Below, piece by piece: positions 57,508 to 64,000 of a stretch of DNA of 64,000 nt. Source of the DNA: Planctomycetota bacterium (GTDB taxonomy: Bacteria; Planctomycetota; UBA8742; UBA2392). Numbering within the stretch: the first letter of the stretch is position 1; each line of letters opens with the position of its first letter. The notes under the pieces are model-generated. The model searched no databases. It saw only the letters and a program-made list of their open reading frames with translations, and had not been told where the DNA came from. The translations under genes and the position numbers were made by a program. The stretch spans positions 1 through 64,000 of the forward strand of contig JAHBYA010000017.1 of NCBI GenBank assembly GCA_019636195.1, in the 5' to 3' direction.

Positions 57508-58098
57508 CTACTTTTTGCGGGTGTACTTGACTTCGATTTCAAGGTACTCGGGAATCTTGCCGTCTTTGAACTCGTAGGCGCTGTAGATTTCCAGCTTCTG
57601 TTTGTCGGCGCTTTCGACCGTGAGCACGATGCGCGTCTTTACGTCGTACTCAACGCCTTCGTAGGTCATCTTGTAGGCTGAGCGCACGGTAAACGCCTTG
57701 GCCTTTTCGTCGTAGTCGCCCTCATAGATGTTCATGGCCGCTGAGCTTGAAACCAGCTGCACGTAGTTCACCTTGCTGGTTTCGGTGTTGTAGCCCCAAG
57801 TGATCTCGCCCTTGTGGTCAAAGGGTGTGCCCGTCACTTCATAGTTTTCGCGCAGGAACAAGCCGCCCATCAGCGCAGCGCGCTTGACGGCGCCCTTGCT
57901 CTCGACAGCCTCGGCGTCAGGCTTGAACCACATGCGCATTGCGGTGTCAAAGTCGCCGGCAAGGCTTGCCAGCAGCTTGTGTTGCGGCCCCTGCAACGAG
58001 GGCGCCTCAGGCTCTTTTTCCTGCGAAGCCGCGGGAATGATGCCGATCAAAGCCAGCGACAGCAGTGCCAGCAGGGCCACACGGATACGATTGGACAT
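57508..58098 (-). CDS. secreted DUF1579-like protein
   Basis: The ATG at 58098 follows AAGGAGAG. A signal peptide (about 1-25, ending in ASQ) precedes a beta-barrel-like domain with the DUF1579 pattern: 'HKLLASLAGDFDTAMRMWF', 'ALMGGLFLRENYEVTGTPFDHKGEITWGYNTETSKVNYVQLVSS' and 'YEGDYDEKAKAFTVRS'. The family is lipocalin-like and of unknown activity, often exported. The gene is a single-gene unit, closed by a strong terminator. Confidence 0.8.
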   Translation of the reverse strand: MSNRIRVALLALLSLALIGIIPAASQEKEPEAPSLQGPQHKLLASLAGDFDTAMRMWFKPDAEAVESKGAVKRAALMGGLFLRENYEVTGTPFDHKGEITWGYNTETSKVNYVQLVSSSAAMNIYEGDYDEKAKAFTVRSAYKMTYEGVEYDVKTRIVLTVESADKQKLEIYSAYEFKDGKIPEYLEIEVKYTRKK

Positions 58099-58176
58099 GG
58101 TCTCTCCTTGGTAGGCCAGTTTCGCGCAGTCTGCCAACATGAGGTTGCGCATACAACGGCCGCGTCAGTTCAACGG

Positions 58177-58920
58177 TCAACGCAAATCGCCCTGAACGCC
58201 CGGTGCCGGCTTGTCAGCCTGCCCATAGTGGCCTGCTTTCCAGCGTTGGCGGATTCTTTTTACCGCCCTCAGCATGCGCCAGCCGTCGCGGGCGAGCCTT
58301 ACCTTGCTGCCGGGAATCTCGGTCCAATTGACCGGCACCTCGGCGATGGGGATGCCCTGCTTTTGCGCCAGGTACAGCACTTCCACGTCAAAGGCAAAGC
58401 CGTCTTCCTTGGCCGCCCGAAACAGGCCGACCGCCCGCTCGGTCGCGAACAGTTTGAAACCGCACTGTGTGTCGCGAATGCCCTTCACCGCGCCCATGCG
58501 CACCGCGCGATTAAACCACCGGCCCAAAAAGCGCCGCAGCGCGCTGGCCTGCACGACCGTGCCCTTGCCTTCGCGGCTGGCAATGGCGATTTCGGCACCC
58601 TTGGCGATGGCTTGCTCGAGCGCAGCCAACTCGGTCATCTGGGTGGCGCCGTCCGCGTCAGCGAACAGGCGCCAGCGCCCGGTTGCGTCCAGCATGCCGC
58701 GCCGCACCGCGGCGCCCTTGCCGCTGTTGCGCTCCAGGCTGATTACCCGCGCCCCCGCCTGCGCAGCCAGATTGGCTGTGTCGTCGCTGCTGCCGTCGTT
58801 GACGACAATGATTTCGATGTCGCGGCCGTCGGCCTGCGCCCAGGCCTGCACATGGGCCAGAAACGCCGGCAGGCGCGCGGCTTCGTTGTAAGCCGGTATG
58901 ATGATCGAAAGGTCAGGCAT
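58177..58920 (-). CDS. family 2 glycosyltransferase, dolichyl-phosphate glucosyltransferase-like
   Basis: The ATG at 58920 begins MPDLSIIIPAYNEAARLP; upstream extension has no family character. The 247-residue protein has the GT-A motifs 'VVNDGSSDDT', 'NSGKGAAVRRGML' and 'FADADGATQ', as in the ALG5/DPG synthase-like group that transfers a sugar from a nucleotide to a polyprenyl phosphate. 'IRDTQCGFKLFA' is typical of that group. It has no membrane anchor. It lies opposite bshC. It probably serves envelope glycans; UDP-glucuronate or UDP-glucose is a likely donor, by inference. Confidence 0.87.
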   Translation of the reverse strand: MPDLSIIIPAYNEAARLPAFLAHVQAWAQADGRDIEIIVVNDGSSDDTANLAAQAGARVISLERNSGKGAAVRRGMLDATGRWRLFADADGATQMTELAALEQAIAKGAEIAIASREGKGTVVQASALRRFLGRWFNRAVRMGAVKGIRDTQCGFKLFATERAVGLFRAAKEDGFAFDVEVLYLAQKQGIPIAEVPVNWTEIPGSKVRLARDGWRMLRAVKRIRQRWKAGHYGQADKPAPGVQGDLR

Positions 58921-59078
58921 GCGTGTTTCTGGGGCAAAGGGGCCAGGTACCTCCGCAACGCTGCGCAGCCGGACCCCTTTGGGCAGGGTGCTAACAGGGA
59001 AAGCAGCCGCGGGCAAGACTCATGGCTGGGCCTGTGTCCCCGGCTTACGCTGCGGGCCGACGGGTGTAAGTTGCAGCC

Positions 59079-60656
59079 ATGAAGGCGATGGACCCCAACC
59101 TGTTTGACTCGGGCAACGACTTAGGCCGTCGCTACGTCACTGATTTTGCGCGCGTTGAAACCTTCTATGCCGGCGACTACCGCCGCCCGGAGCACCTGGC
59201 GGCTTTTGCCACGCGCCTGCTGAACCGCACCTGGAAACCGCGCTTTGACCGCAAGCTGGCGGCGCAACTTTTGCGCGACTACACCGCCCAGCACCACGCG
59301 CCGCAGGCGGTGCACGCCAACATCGACAAGCTTGAAGCGCCCGACTGCGTGTGCGTCGTCACCGGCCAGCAGGCCGGGCTCGGCGGCGGGCCGCTGCTGG
59401 CGCTGTACAAGGCGGTCACCGCCATCCGGCTGGCGCGCGAAGTTGAAAGCATCAGCGGCCAGCCCTGCGTGCCGGTGTTCTGGAACGCCAGCGACGACAG
59501 CGACGTCGAGGAAGTCAACCGGCTGCGCGGCATCAAAGACGGCAAGCTGACGCGCTTTCGCTTCAAGCTGAACGCCGGCAAGCGCCATGTGCGCGAGATT
59601 GTGCTGCCCAGCCGCGACGACCCGCAGTGGGGCGATGCCGCGGCGGCGCTGAATGACGGCCCGTACGCAGAGCGCGCGACGGTGCTGCTGCGCGACGCGG
59701 CAGGCCGCGATTTCGGCACAGCGTTCACGCGCCTGATGCTTGAGCTGCTGGGCGGGCGCGGCCTGGTGGTCATTGAGCCCAAGGCACTTGCCGCCCACCC
59801 GGCGTGGCGGCGCATCCACGCCGCGGAAATCGAAAACGCCGACGAGCACGCATACCAGGTGCTGCGCATGGCCGACCGGCTTGAAAGCAACGGCTTGCCG
59901 GCGGGCGTGAACATCACCAACCACCTGAACCTGTTTGTCACCGTCAACGGCGAGCGACGCCACGTCAGCAGCGACGGCAAGCGCTTCTTCATTGAGGGCC
60001 GGGAAGAGGGCCTTTCGCGCACCGCCCTGCTGAAAGAGCTCAAGGACAACCCGGCCGGCTTCACGCCCAACGTGCTGCTGCGGCCGCTGGTCCAGAACGC
60101 GATTTTTCCGACCGTCGCCTATGTCGGCGGCATGGCGGAGATCGCCTACCACGGCTTGCTCAAGCCGTTGCACCGCAGCCTATCCGTGTTCATGCCCGCG
60201 CTGTTCCCGCGGCTTTCGATGACCATTCTGCGCAACCAGGATGCGCGATTGTTTGACGAGGCGGTGGCGTTCCGGCGCCGGCTCAAGCGGCACCAGGCGG
60301 AAGCCGGCATCGTTGAAGAAAGCACCCGAGCGGGCATCAAGGAGGCCTTCGCCGCCCTGCGCACGGATTTGCTGGGGCTGGGCCGCGGCCTTGAACCGGA
60401 GTTGCAGCGCCTTGAGCAGCGCACCCAGCGCGGCGTAGCCGACGTGATGAACCGGGTGCAGCACGATGCGCTGGCCCTGATGGAGGGCGGCAGCAACCTT
60501 GAACCGATCCTCAACCGCTACTTCCCTGAGGACAAACCACAAGAGCGCGTGATCAGCCTGCTGAGCCTGTACGCCGAACTGGGCCCGCAACTGATTGAAC
60601 TGGCGGAAGACAGTGGCGACGTGTTTGACTTCCAGCACCGGGCGGCGGTGGTGTAG
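59079..60656 (+). CDS. bshC: bacillithiol biosynthesis cysteine-adding enzyme
   Basis: BshC is thought to add cysteine to glucosaminyl-malate in the last step of bacillithiol synthesis. The 525-residue protein has the family motifs 'CVVTGQQAGLGGGPLLALYKAVTAIRLA' (about 91-118), 'PVFWNASDDSDVEEVNRLRG', 'PNVLLRPLVQNAIFPTVAYVGGMAEIAYH', and the C-terminal coiled coil. Length is close to the usual 530-540. The fold is that of a class I tRNA-synthetase-like nucleotide-binding domain. Neither BshA nor BshB is in the window. An ATG three codons in (59088) is possible. Confidence 0.92.
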   Translation: MKAMDPNLFDSGNDLGRRYVTDFARVETFYAGDYRRPEHLAAFATRLLNRTWKPRFDRKLAAQLLRDYTAQHHAPQAVHANIDKLEAPDCVCVVTGQQAGLGGGPLLALYKAVTAIRLAREVESISGQPCVPVFWNASDDSDVEEVNRLRGIKDGKLTRFRFKLNAGKRHVREIVLPSRDDPQWGDAAAALNDGPYAERATVLLRDAAGRDFGTAFTRLMLELLGGRGLVVIEPKALAAHPAWRRIHAAEIENADEHAYQVLRMADRLESNGLPAGVNITNHLNLFVTVNGERRHVSSDGKRFFIEGREEGLSRTALLKELKDNPAGFTPNVLLRPLVQNAIFPTVAYVGGMAEIAYHGLLKPLHRSLSVFMPALFPRLSMTILRNQDARLFDEAVAFRRRLKRHQAEAGIVEESTRAGIKEAFAALRTDLLGLGRGLEPELQRLEQRTQRGVADVMNRVQHDALALMEGGSNLEPILNRYFPEDKPQERVISLLSLYAELGPQLIELAEDSGDVFDFQHRAAVV

Positions 60657-60904
60657 TCGCCTTGAGTCCCCTGTCTTATCTTGGGGCACGGTCCTGCAAC
60701 CCGTAGCCAAGCACCTAAAGCTTTTCTGCCATTGCACTTGCGTCGAATGCCATCGTTGCGTAACATCCATCCCACAATTCTGACTGAAAAACTGCTACTG
60801 GGCTGAACCGCACCCATTGCCTTCCGTTTATTGAGGGGTCGGGAGTATCTTCCCTTTATCAGTTCCCGGGGTGTTCCGAGGCACCCATACACCAGGAGGT
60901 CGCT
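60657..60904 (+). other. spacer and leader of the repeat-protein gene
   Basis: No gene is seen. The region is less GC-rich than its flanks and must contain the promoter of the following gene. The GTG start at 60905 has AGGAGG five bases upstream, the strongest ribosome site in this part. No hairpin with T-run follows bshC. Confidence 0.4.
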
Positions 60905-62587
60905 GTGGCAGGCCAACAGCAGCAGTACTACGAACAGCCGGCTGACCAGCAGTACTACGGGCAGGAAGAAGCACCGCCCGCAGGTGAGACCGGCGAAGAT
61001 CTTACCGCGCTGGCGTCGGTGCCCTGGGTGGCAATCGCGCTGGCAGTTCACGTGATCATGCTCGTGATCATGTGGTTCATCATTCCGGCTGGCCCGGCAC
61101 GGGTGAAGATCGACATCATCAAGGCCCAGCAGGAACAGATCGCTGAGCCGCCTCCGCCCGAGCAGAAGCCCGAGAACGAGACCGAGTTCCCGAAGGACGA
61201 GCCGGAGCAGGAAAACCCGACCGAAGACGAGAAGATCGTCGAGGAGGCCACGGACGACGTCAACGAGGACCCGACCGACAAGCCCAACGAAGACCTTGCC
61301 GAAAACCCGAACGACAACCCGTCGGACAACGAGTCACCGCACCCGAACCGCAACAGCACGACCAGCGCGGTCGGCTTGGGCGGCGGCGTGGGTGGCGGCG
61401 GTGGCCGCGGCGGCGCGGGCGGCTTTGCCTATCGCCGGGCGCGTGGCGGCGGCGGTCGTCCCCGTGAGGACCGCATGCGTGCCGCGCTTGAGTGGCTGAA
61501 GGACCACCAAAACGCGGAAGGCCACTGGAGCGCCACAACCTTCAGTGCCGACACCAAGCGCGTGAACGCCCAGAAGACCTACAACATCGACCACGTCGCA
61601 ATCGGCAACCCCGATGGCGACAAGGGCTGGGAGCAGACCACCGACATCGGCCTGACGGGCCTTGCCCTGCTGGCCTTCGTCGGCGCCGGCTACGACCACA
61701 AGGAAGGCGACTACCGCGCCACCTGCCGCCAGGCGATCCTTTACCTGCGCAAGGTCCAGAGCAACGACGGCTGCTTCGGCCCCAAGGAAGACGACCACTT
61801 CGTGTACAACCACAGCATCTGCGCCATGGCCATGGCCGAAGCCTACGGCCTGAGCCTTGACCCGGTGCTGAAGCCGATCGCCGACAAGGGCGTCGAGTTC
61901 ATCCTGCGCGCCCAGAACCCCGGCCTTGGCTGGCGCTACGGTGTGCAGCCGGGCATCAACGACAGCTCGGTGACGGGCTGGATGGTGCTTGCGCTCAAGT
62001 CGTGCAAGATGGCCGGTCTGGAGTTCGACAGCACCAAGTGCTACAGCGACGCGTTTGAGTGGTTCAAGATGGTGACCGTGGACGTCAACGGCTACCCCAA
62101 GTGCGGCTACGACAGCCCGGGCAGCAACAACGCCCGTCTGCGCACCGCCGACAGCTACGAGCACAACCCGGCCATGGACGCCATCTACGTCATGAGCGTG
62201 CTGTTCATGGACAAGGCTGACCTCAAGGACCGCACGGTGCAGACGCTGTCCAAGATCTGCGTCGATAAGGCCTACCTGCCGAGCTGGGAGAAGAACAAGA
62301 TTGACTACTACTACTGGTACTACGCCAGCCTGGCACTGTACCAGGTCGGCGGCAGCAACTGGGCGGCCTGGGAAAAGTCCATGGCCAAGACCCTGCTGGA
62401 CTACCAGCGCGGCTACCACGCCGAAGACGTCAAGAAGGGCCTTGTCAACAAGGAACTGCTCGACGAACACGGCAGCTGGGATGCCTGCGACGCCTGGAGC
62501 ACAGCCGGCGGCCGCGTGTACTCAACGGCCATCAACTGCCTGACGCTGCAGGTGTACTACCGCTACCAGAAGATGCACAAGGACTAG
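60905..62587 (+). CDS. membrane-anchored prenyltransferase/squalene-cyclase-type repeat protein
   Basis: The 560-residue product opens with a Gln/Tyr-rich arm, a single membrane segment (about 42-63, 'VAIALAVHVIMLVIMWFIIP') and an acidic Pro/Glu/Asn-rich linker (about 75-150), a layout like TonB. A Gly-rich hinge (about 155-190) follows. From about 195 the alpha/alpha-barrel pattern of prenyltransferase and squalene-oxidase repeats appears: 'ALEWLKDHQNAEGHWS', 'TGLALLAFVGAGYDH', 'AILYLRKVQSNDGCFG', 'GVEFILRAQNPGLGWRYG' and 'VTGWMVLALKSCKMAG'. The DxDD cyclase motif is absent. The barrel would sit outside the inner membrane and bind rather than cyclise. This architecture is frequent in planctomycetes. 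Confidence 0.82.
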   Translation: MAGQQQQYYEQPADQQYYGQEEAPPAGETGEDLTALASVPWVAIALAVHVIMLVIMWFIIPAGPARVKIDIIKAQQEQIAEPPPPEQKPENETEFPKDEPEQENPTEDEKIVEEATDDVNEDPTDKPNEDLAENPNDNPSDNESPHPNRNSTTSAVGLGGGVGGGGGRGGAGGFAYRRARGGGGRPREDRMRAALEWLKDHQNAEGHWSATTFSADTKRVNAQKTYNIDHVAIGNPDGDKGWEQTTDIGLTGLALLAFVGAGYDHKEGDYRATCRQAILYLRKVQSNDGCFGPKEDDHFVYNHSICAMAMAEAYGLSLDPVLKPIADKGVEFILRAQNPGLGWRYGVQPGINDSSVTGWMVLALKSCKMAGLEFDSTKCYSDAFEWFKMVTVDVNGYPKCGYDSPGSNNARLRTADSYEHNPAMDAIYVMSVLFMDKADLKDRTVQTLSKICVDKAYLPSWEKNKIDYYYWYYASLALYQVGGSNWAAWEKSMAKTLLDYQRGYHAEDVKKGLVNKELLDEHGSWDACDAWSTAGGRVYSTAINCLTLQVYYRYQKMHKD

Positions 62588-62604
62588 CCTGTGCAGCAAT
62601 CCTG

Positions 62605-62632
62605 ACCGGGGCGGCCGAACGGCCGCCCCGGT
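62605..62632 (+). terminator. terminator of the repeat-protein gene
   Basis: A 12-bp perfect stem ACCGGGGCGGCC/GGCCGCCCCGGT with loop GAAC is followed by TCATTT. It lies 17 bases after the stop codon. Confidence 0.8.
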
Positions 62633-62682
62633 TCATTTCGATGCATTTTTCCAACTGTCTTTCGCGCCGGCGGCGCCTGCCC

Positions 62683-62688
62683 TACAAT
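62683..62688 (+). promoter_or_regulatory. candidate -10 box TACAAT of the permease gene
   Basis: TACAAT lies ten bases before the ATG at 62699. There is no ribosome site. It repeats the pattern at 7166 and 41336. Confidence 0.4.
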
Positions 62689-62698
62689 CCGCCCACGC

Positions 62699-64000
62699 AT
62701 GTCCAAGAAAAAGAAGCAGCAAAGTCAGCGCAACGCGCCGCCGGCACCGCCGCCAGCACCCGAGGCGCCGTACCTGCCCGCGCCCATCCGGGCGCTGGAC
62801 GCCGACTATTCGCAGGTGCTGCGCATGCGCAACGTGCGCTGGCTGATCGTCATGGCCGCCGTGGTGGGCGCGCTGATCCTGGGCTGGTACCTGAGCGCGG
62901 TGTTTGTGCCGCTGCTGGTGGCGCTGGCAACGGCCTACATTCTGAACCCGCTGGTCGTGAAACTGCAAAAGAAGGGCATCTCGCGCACCCGCGCCGTGCT
63001 GTGGATCTTCATCATGTTCATTGTGCTGGGCGCAGCCGTCGGCAGCTGGGTGGCGCTCAGCGTCGTGCGCGACGTGCAGGAGATCTCGGCCCAGGCCCAG
63101 GACATGTGGGAGGACTTCAAGGCCAACAAGGACGAGTGGGTCGCCAGCTACAACGAGATCGTGCCCGGCGACATGCAGCTTGACCCCAAGGAAGACGCCA
63201 TCGGCAAGGTCGGTGAAGCCGTGGTCAAAGAGCTGTTTCCCAGCGCCAGCCAGGTCGAAGAGCCTGAGCGGGTGGCCGCCCGCGCCGCCATGACCAGCGC
63301 CCGCGCCGACCTGCTGGCTGCGTTTCAACAGGTGGACAAGAGCGGCGACATGGTGTTGACACCCGCCGAGGTGGATGCGCAGACCTTCAAGGCGATGGAC
63401 AAGGACGGCGACGAACGCGTCACCACCGACGAATGGTTCATCTACTTCGGGTCGTCGCCGCCCACCACAGAGGGCCGCGGCGTTTCACCCCAGACGCAGC
63501 AGGCCGTGGACAAGCTGGTGTCGTACATCGGCGACGGCCTTGCGGGCGTGTTGACCCTGCTGTTGTTCATAACGCTGGTGCCAATTTACACGTGGTACTT
63601 CATGGTCGGCTTCGACAAGGTCGTGGCCAAGGGTCGCGAATACCTGCCCGGCGCGCACCGCCCGCGCATAGAGAAGATCCTCACCGAAATCGACGCCATG
63701 ATGCGCGCCTTTTTCCGCGGCCGCATAGTCGTCGTCTTCATCATCACCGTGCTTACAACCATCGTCTATCTGGTCTTCGGCGTGAAGTACGCCGTGCTGC
63801 TGGGGCTAATGTCCGGCCTTGGCGTTCTGATCCCGTACTTTTCCATGGTCGCGGGCTGGATACCGGCCATCATCATCATGCTGATCAGCGGCGACAGCTG
63901 GGGCGCGATCATCGGCATGAGCATCGGATTTCATGTGATCCAGGCCTTCGAGCAGTACGTGCTGACGCCCAGGCTGCTGGGCAACGCCGTTGAGCTGCAC
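62699..64000 (+). CDS. AI-2E-family permease with an inserted EF-hand pair, 3' end outside window
   Basis: The frame is open from the ATG at 62699 to the window edge (434 codons). A Lys-rich, Pro-rich N-terminal arm (1-47) precedes membrane segments at about 48-87 and 99-123. A large extracytoplasmic or cytoplasmic domain (about 124-275) follows, then segments at about 280-303, 342-361 and 364-398. The order and 'RIEKILTEIDAMMRAFFRGR', 'YAVLLGLMSGLGVLIPYFSMVAGWIPA' fit AI-2E transporters (PerM/YdiK). Two consecutive calcium loops, DKSGDMVLTPAE (213-224) and DKDGDERVTTDE (234-245), form an EF-hand pair in the large domain. This is not usual for the family. Confidence 0.85.
   Translation, partial: MSKKKKQQSQRNAPPAPPPAPEAPYLPAPIRALDADYSQVLRMRNVRWLIVMAAVVGALILGWYLSAVFVPLLVALATAYILNPLVVKLQKKGISRTRAVLWIFIMFIVLGAAVGSWVALSVVRDVQEISAQAQDMWEDFKANKDEWVASYNEIVPGDMQLDPKEDAIGKVGEAVVKELFPSASQVEEPERVAARAAMTSARADLLAAFQQVDKSGDMVLTPAEVDAQTFKAMDKDGDERVTTDEWFIYFGSSPPTTEGRGVSPQTQQAVDKLVSYIGDGLAGVLTLLLFITLVPIYTWYFMVGFDKVVAKGREYLPGAHRPRIEKILTEIDAMMRAFFRGRIVVVFIITVLTTIVYLVFGVKYAVLLGLMSGLGVLIPYFSMVAGWIPAIIIMLISGDSWGAIIGMSIGFHVIQAFEQYVLTPRLLGNAVELH

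Noticed and set aside
62641-63183. Open frame of 180 codons starting at 62641
   Set aside because: Its translation is Arg/Gly-rich and shifted by one base from the permease frame that is open to the window end and has membrane segments.

Overview
The window is 64 kb of GC-rich (by eye roughly two-thirds G+C) bacterial chromosome in the standard code. It carries about 60 protein genes, two tRNA genes, and no rRNA, prophage, transposase or CRISPR array. Several things suggest a didermic member of the Planctomycetota or a close PVC/FCB-type relative, probably an uncultured one: many small secreted or TPR/VWA proteins of unknown role, a Ser/Thr kinase with one C-terminal membrane anchor, a TonB-like anchor fused to prenyltransferase-type repeats, an LptD-like outer-membrane barrel, BshC, and short operons that change strand often. 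The lineage is inferred from gene content, not from a phylogeny.

Layout. 1-526: a cut-off secreted jelly-roll-like protein in DNA of lower GC. 755-4782: an envelope cluster (TPR protein, lipoprotein, thioredoxin-fold protein without CxxC, tetraheme cytochrome c). 4883-8162: RluA pseudouridine synthase, HemB, an EF-hand membrane protein, tRNA-Pro. 8267-12825: pseudo-rhomboid, 2Fe-2S ferredoxin, VWA protein, zinc ribbon, IspG, PEMT/ICMT-type methyltransferase. 13029-17089: kinase divergent from two parvulin-type PpiC proteins. 17143-21818: ScpB, hydrolase, HemJ-like protein, RsmG, methyltransferase, ECF sigma factor. 22126-31327: thiolase, a tail-to-tail pair of paralogous small proteins, a membrane-inserted phosphodiesterase, a sigma-54-type AAA+ regulator, TldE/PmbA, a second ECF sigma factor, cupin, methyltransferase. 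31419-43432: solitary AtpG, DNA polymerase III delta', LptD-like protein, UDP-glucose dehydrogenase, TsaD, rhomboid protease, HemL, large TPR protein, tRNA-Leu. 43642-53591: fused OppD/F-type ATPase, matrixin-like metalloprotease, ThiD2-ThiE, PurB. 53669-58098: minus-strand secreted VWA, CAP and DUF1579-like proteins. 58177-64000: glycosyltransferase, BshC, repeat protein, and a cut-off AI-2E-type permease carrying an EF-hand pair.

How the genes work together. Core functions are scattered singly: tetrapyrrole synthesis (HemB, HemL, perhaps HemJ), isoprenoids (IspG), purines (PurB), thiamine (ThiE), ribosome and tRNA modification (RluA, RsmG, TsaD), replication and segregation (HolB, ScpB). 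Between them sit envelope functions: two PpiC chaperones, LptD, two rhomboid-like proteins, secreted VWA/CAP/metalloprotease proteins, and signalling by one Ser/Thr kinase, two ECF sigma factors and one sigma-54-type activator.

The least ordinary part of the window is between the genes. I see three families of short repeats. (1) Spacers built of about 3-5 imperfect 7-nt units, each locus with its own unit, lie just upstream of six genes; related 8-10-nt units form inverted repeats at other loci. (2) Hairpins with 8-bp stems of variable sequence, an invariant 3-nt TCC/GGA loop and a conserved GTAGCAT flank sit at gene 3' ends. (3) A second hairpin pair has a 4-nt loop and a shared 12-nt 3' flank. 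These, with the EF-hand permease, a tRNA-Leu with an AAG anticodon, and a membrane segment inserted in a phosphodiesterase, are the main items for a second look.
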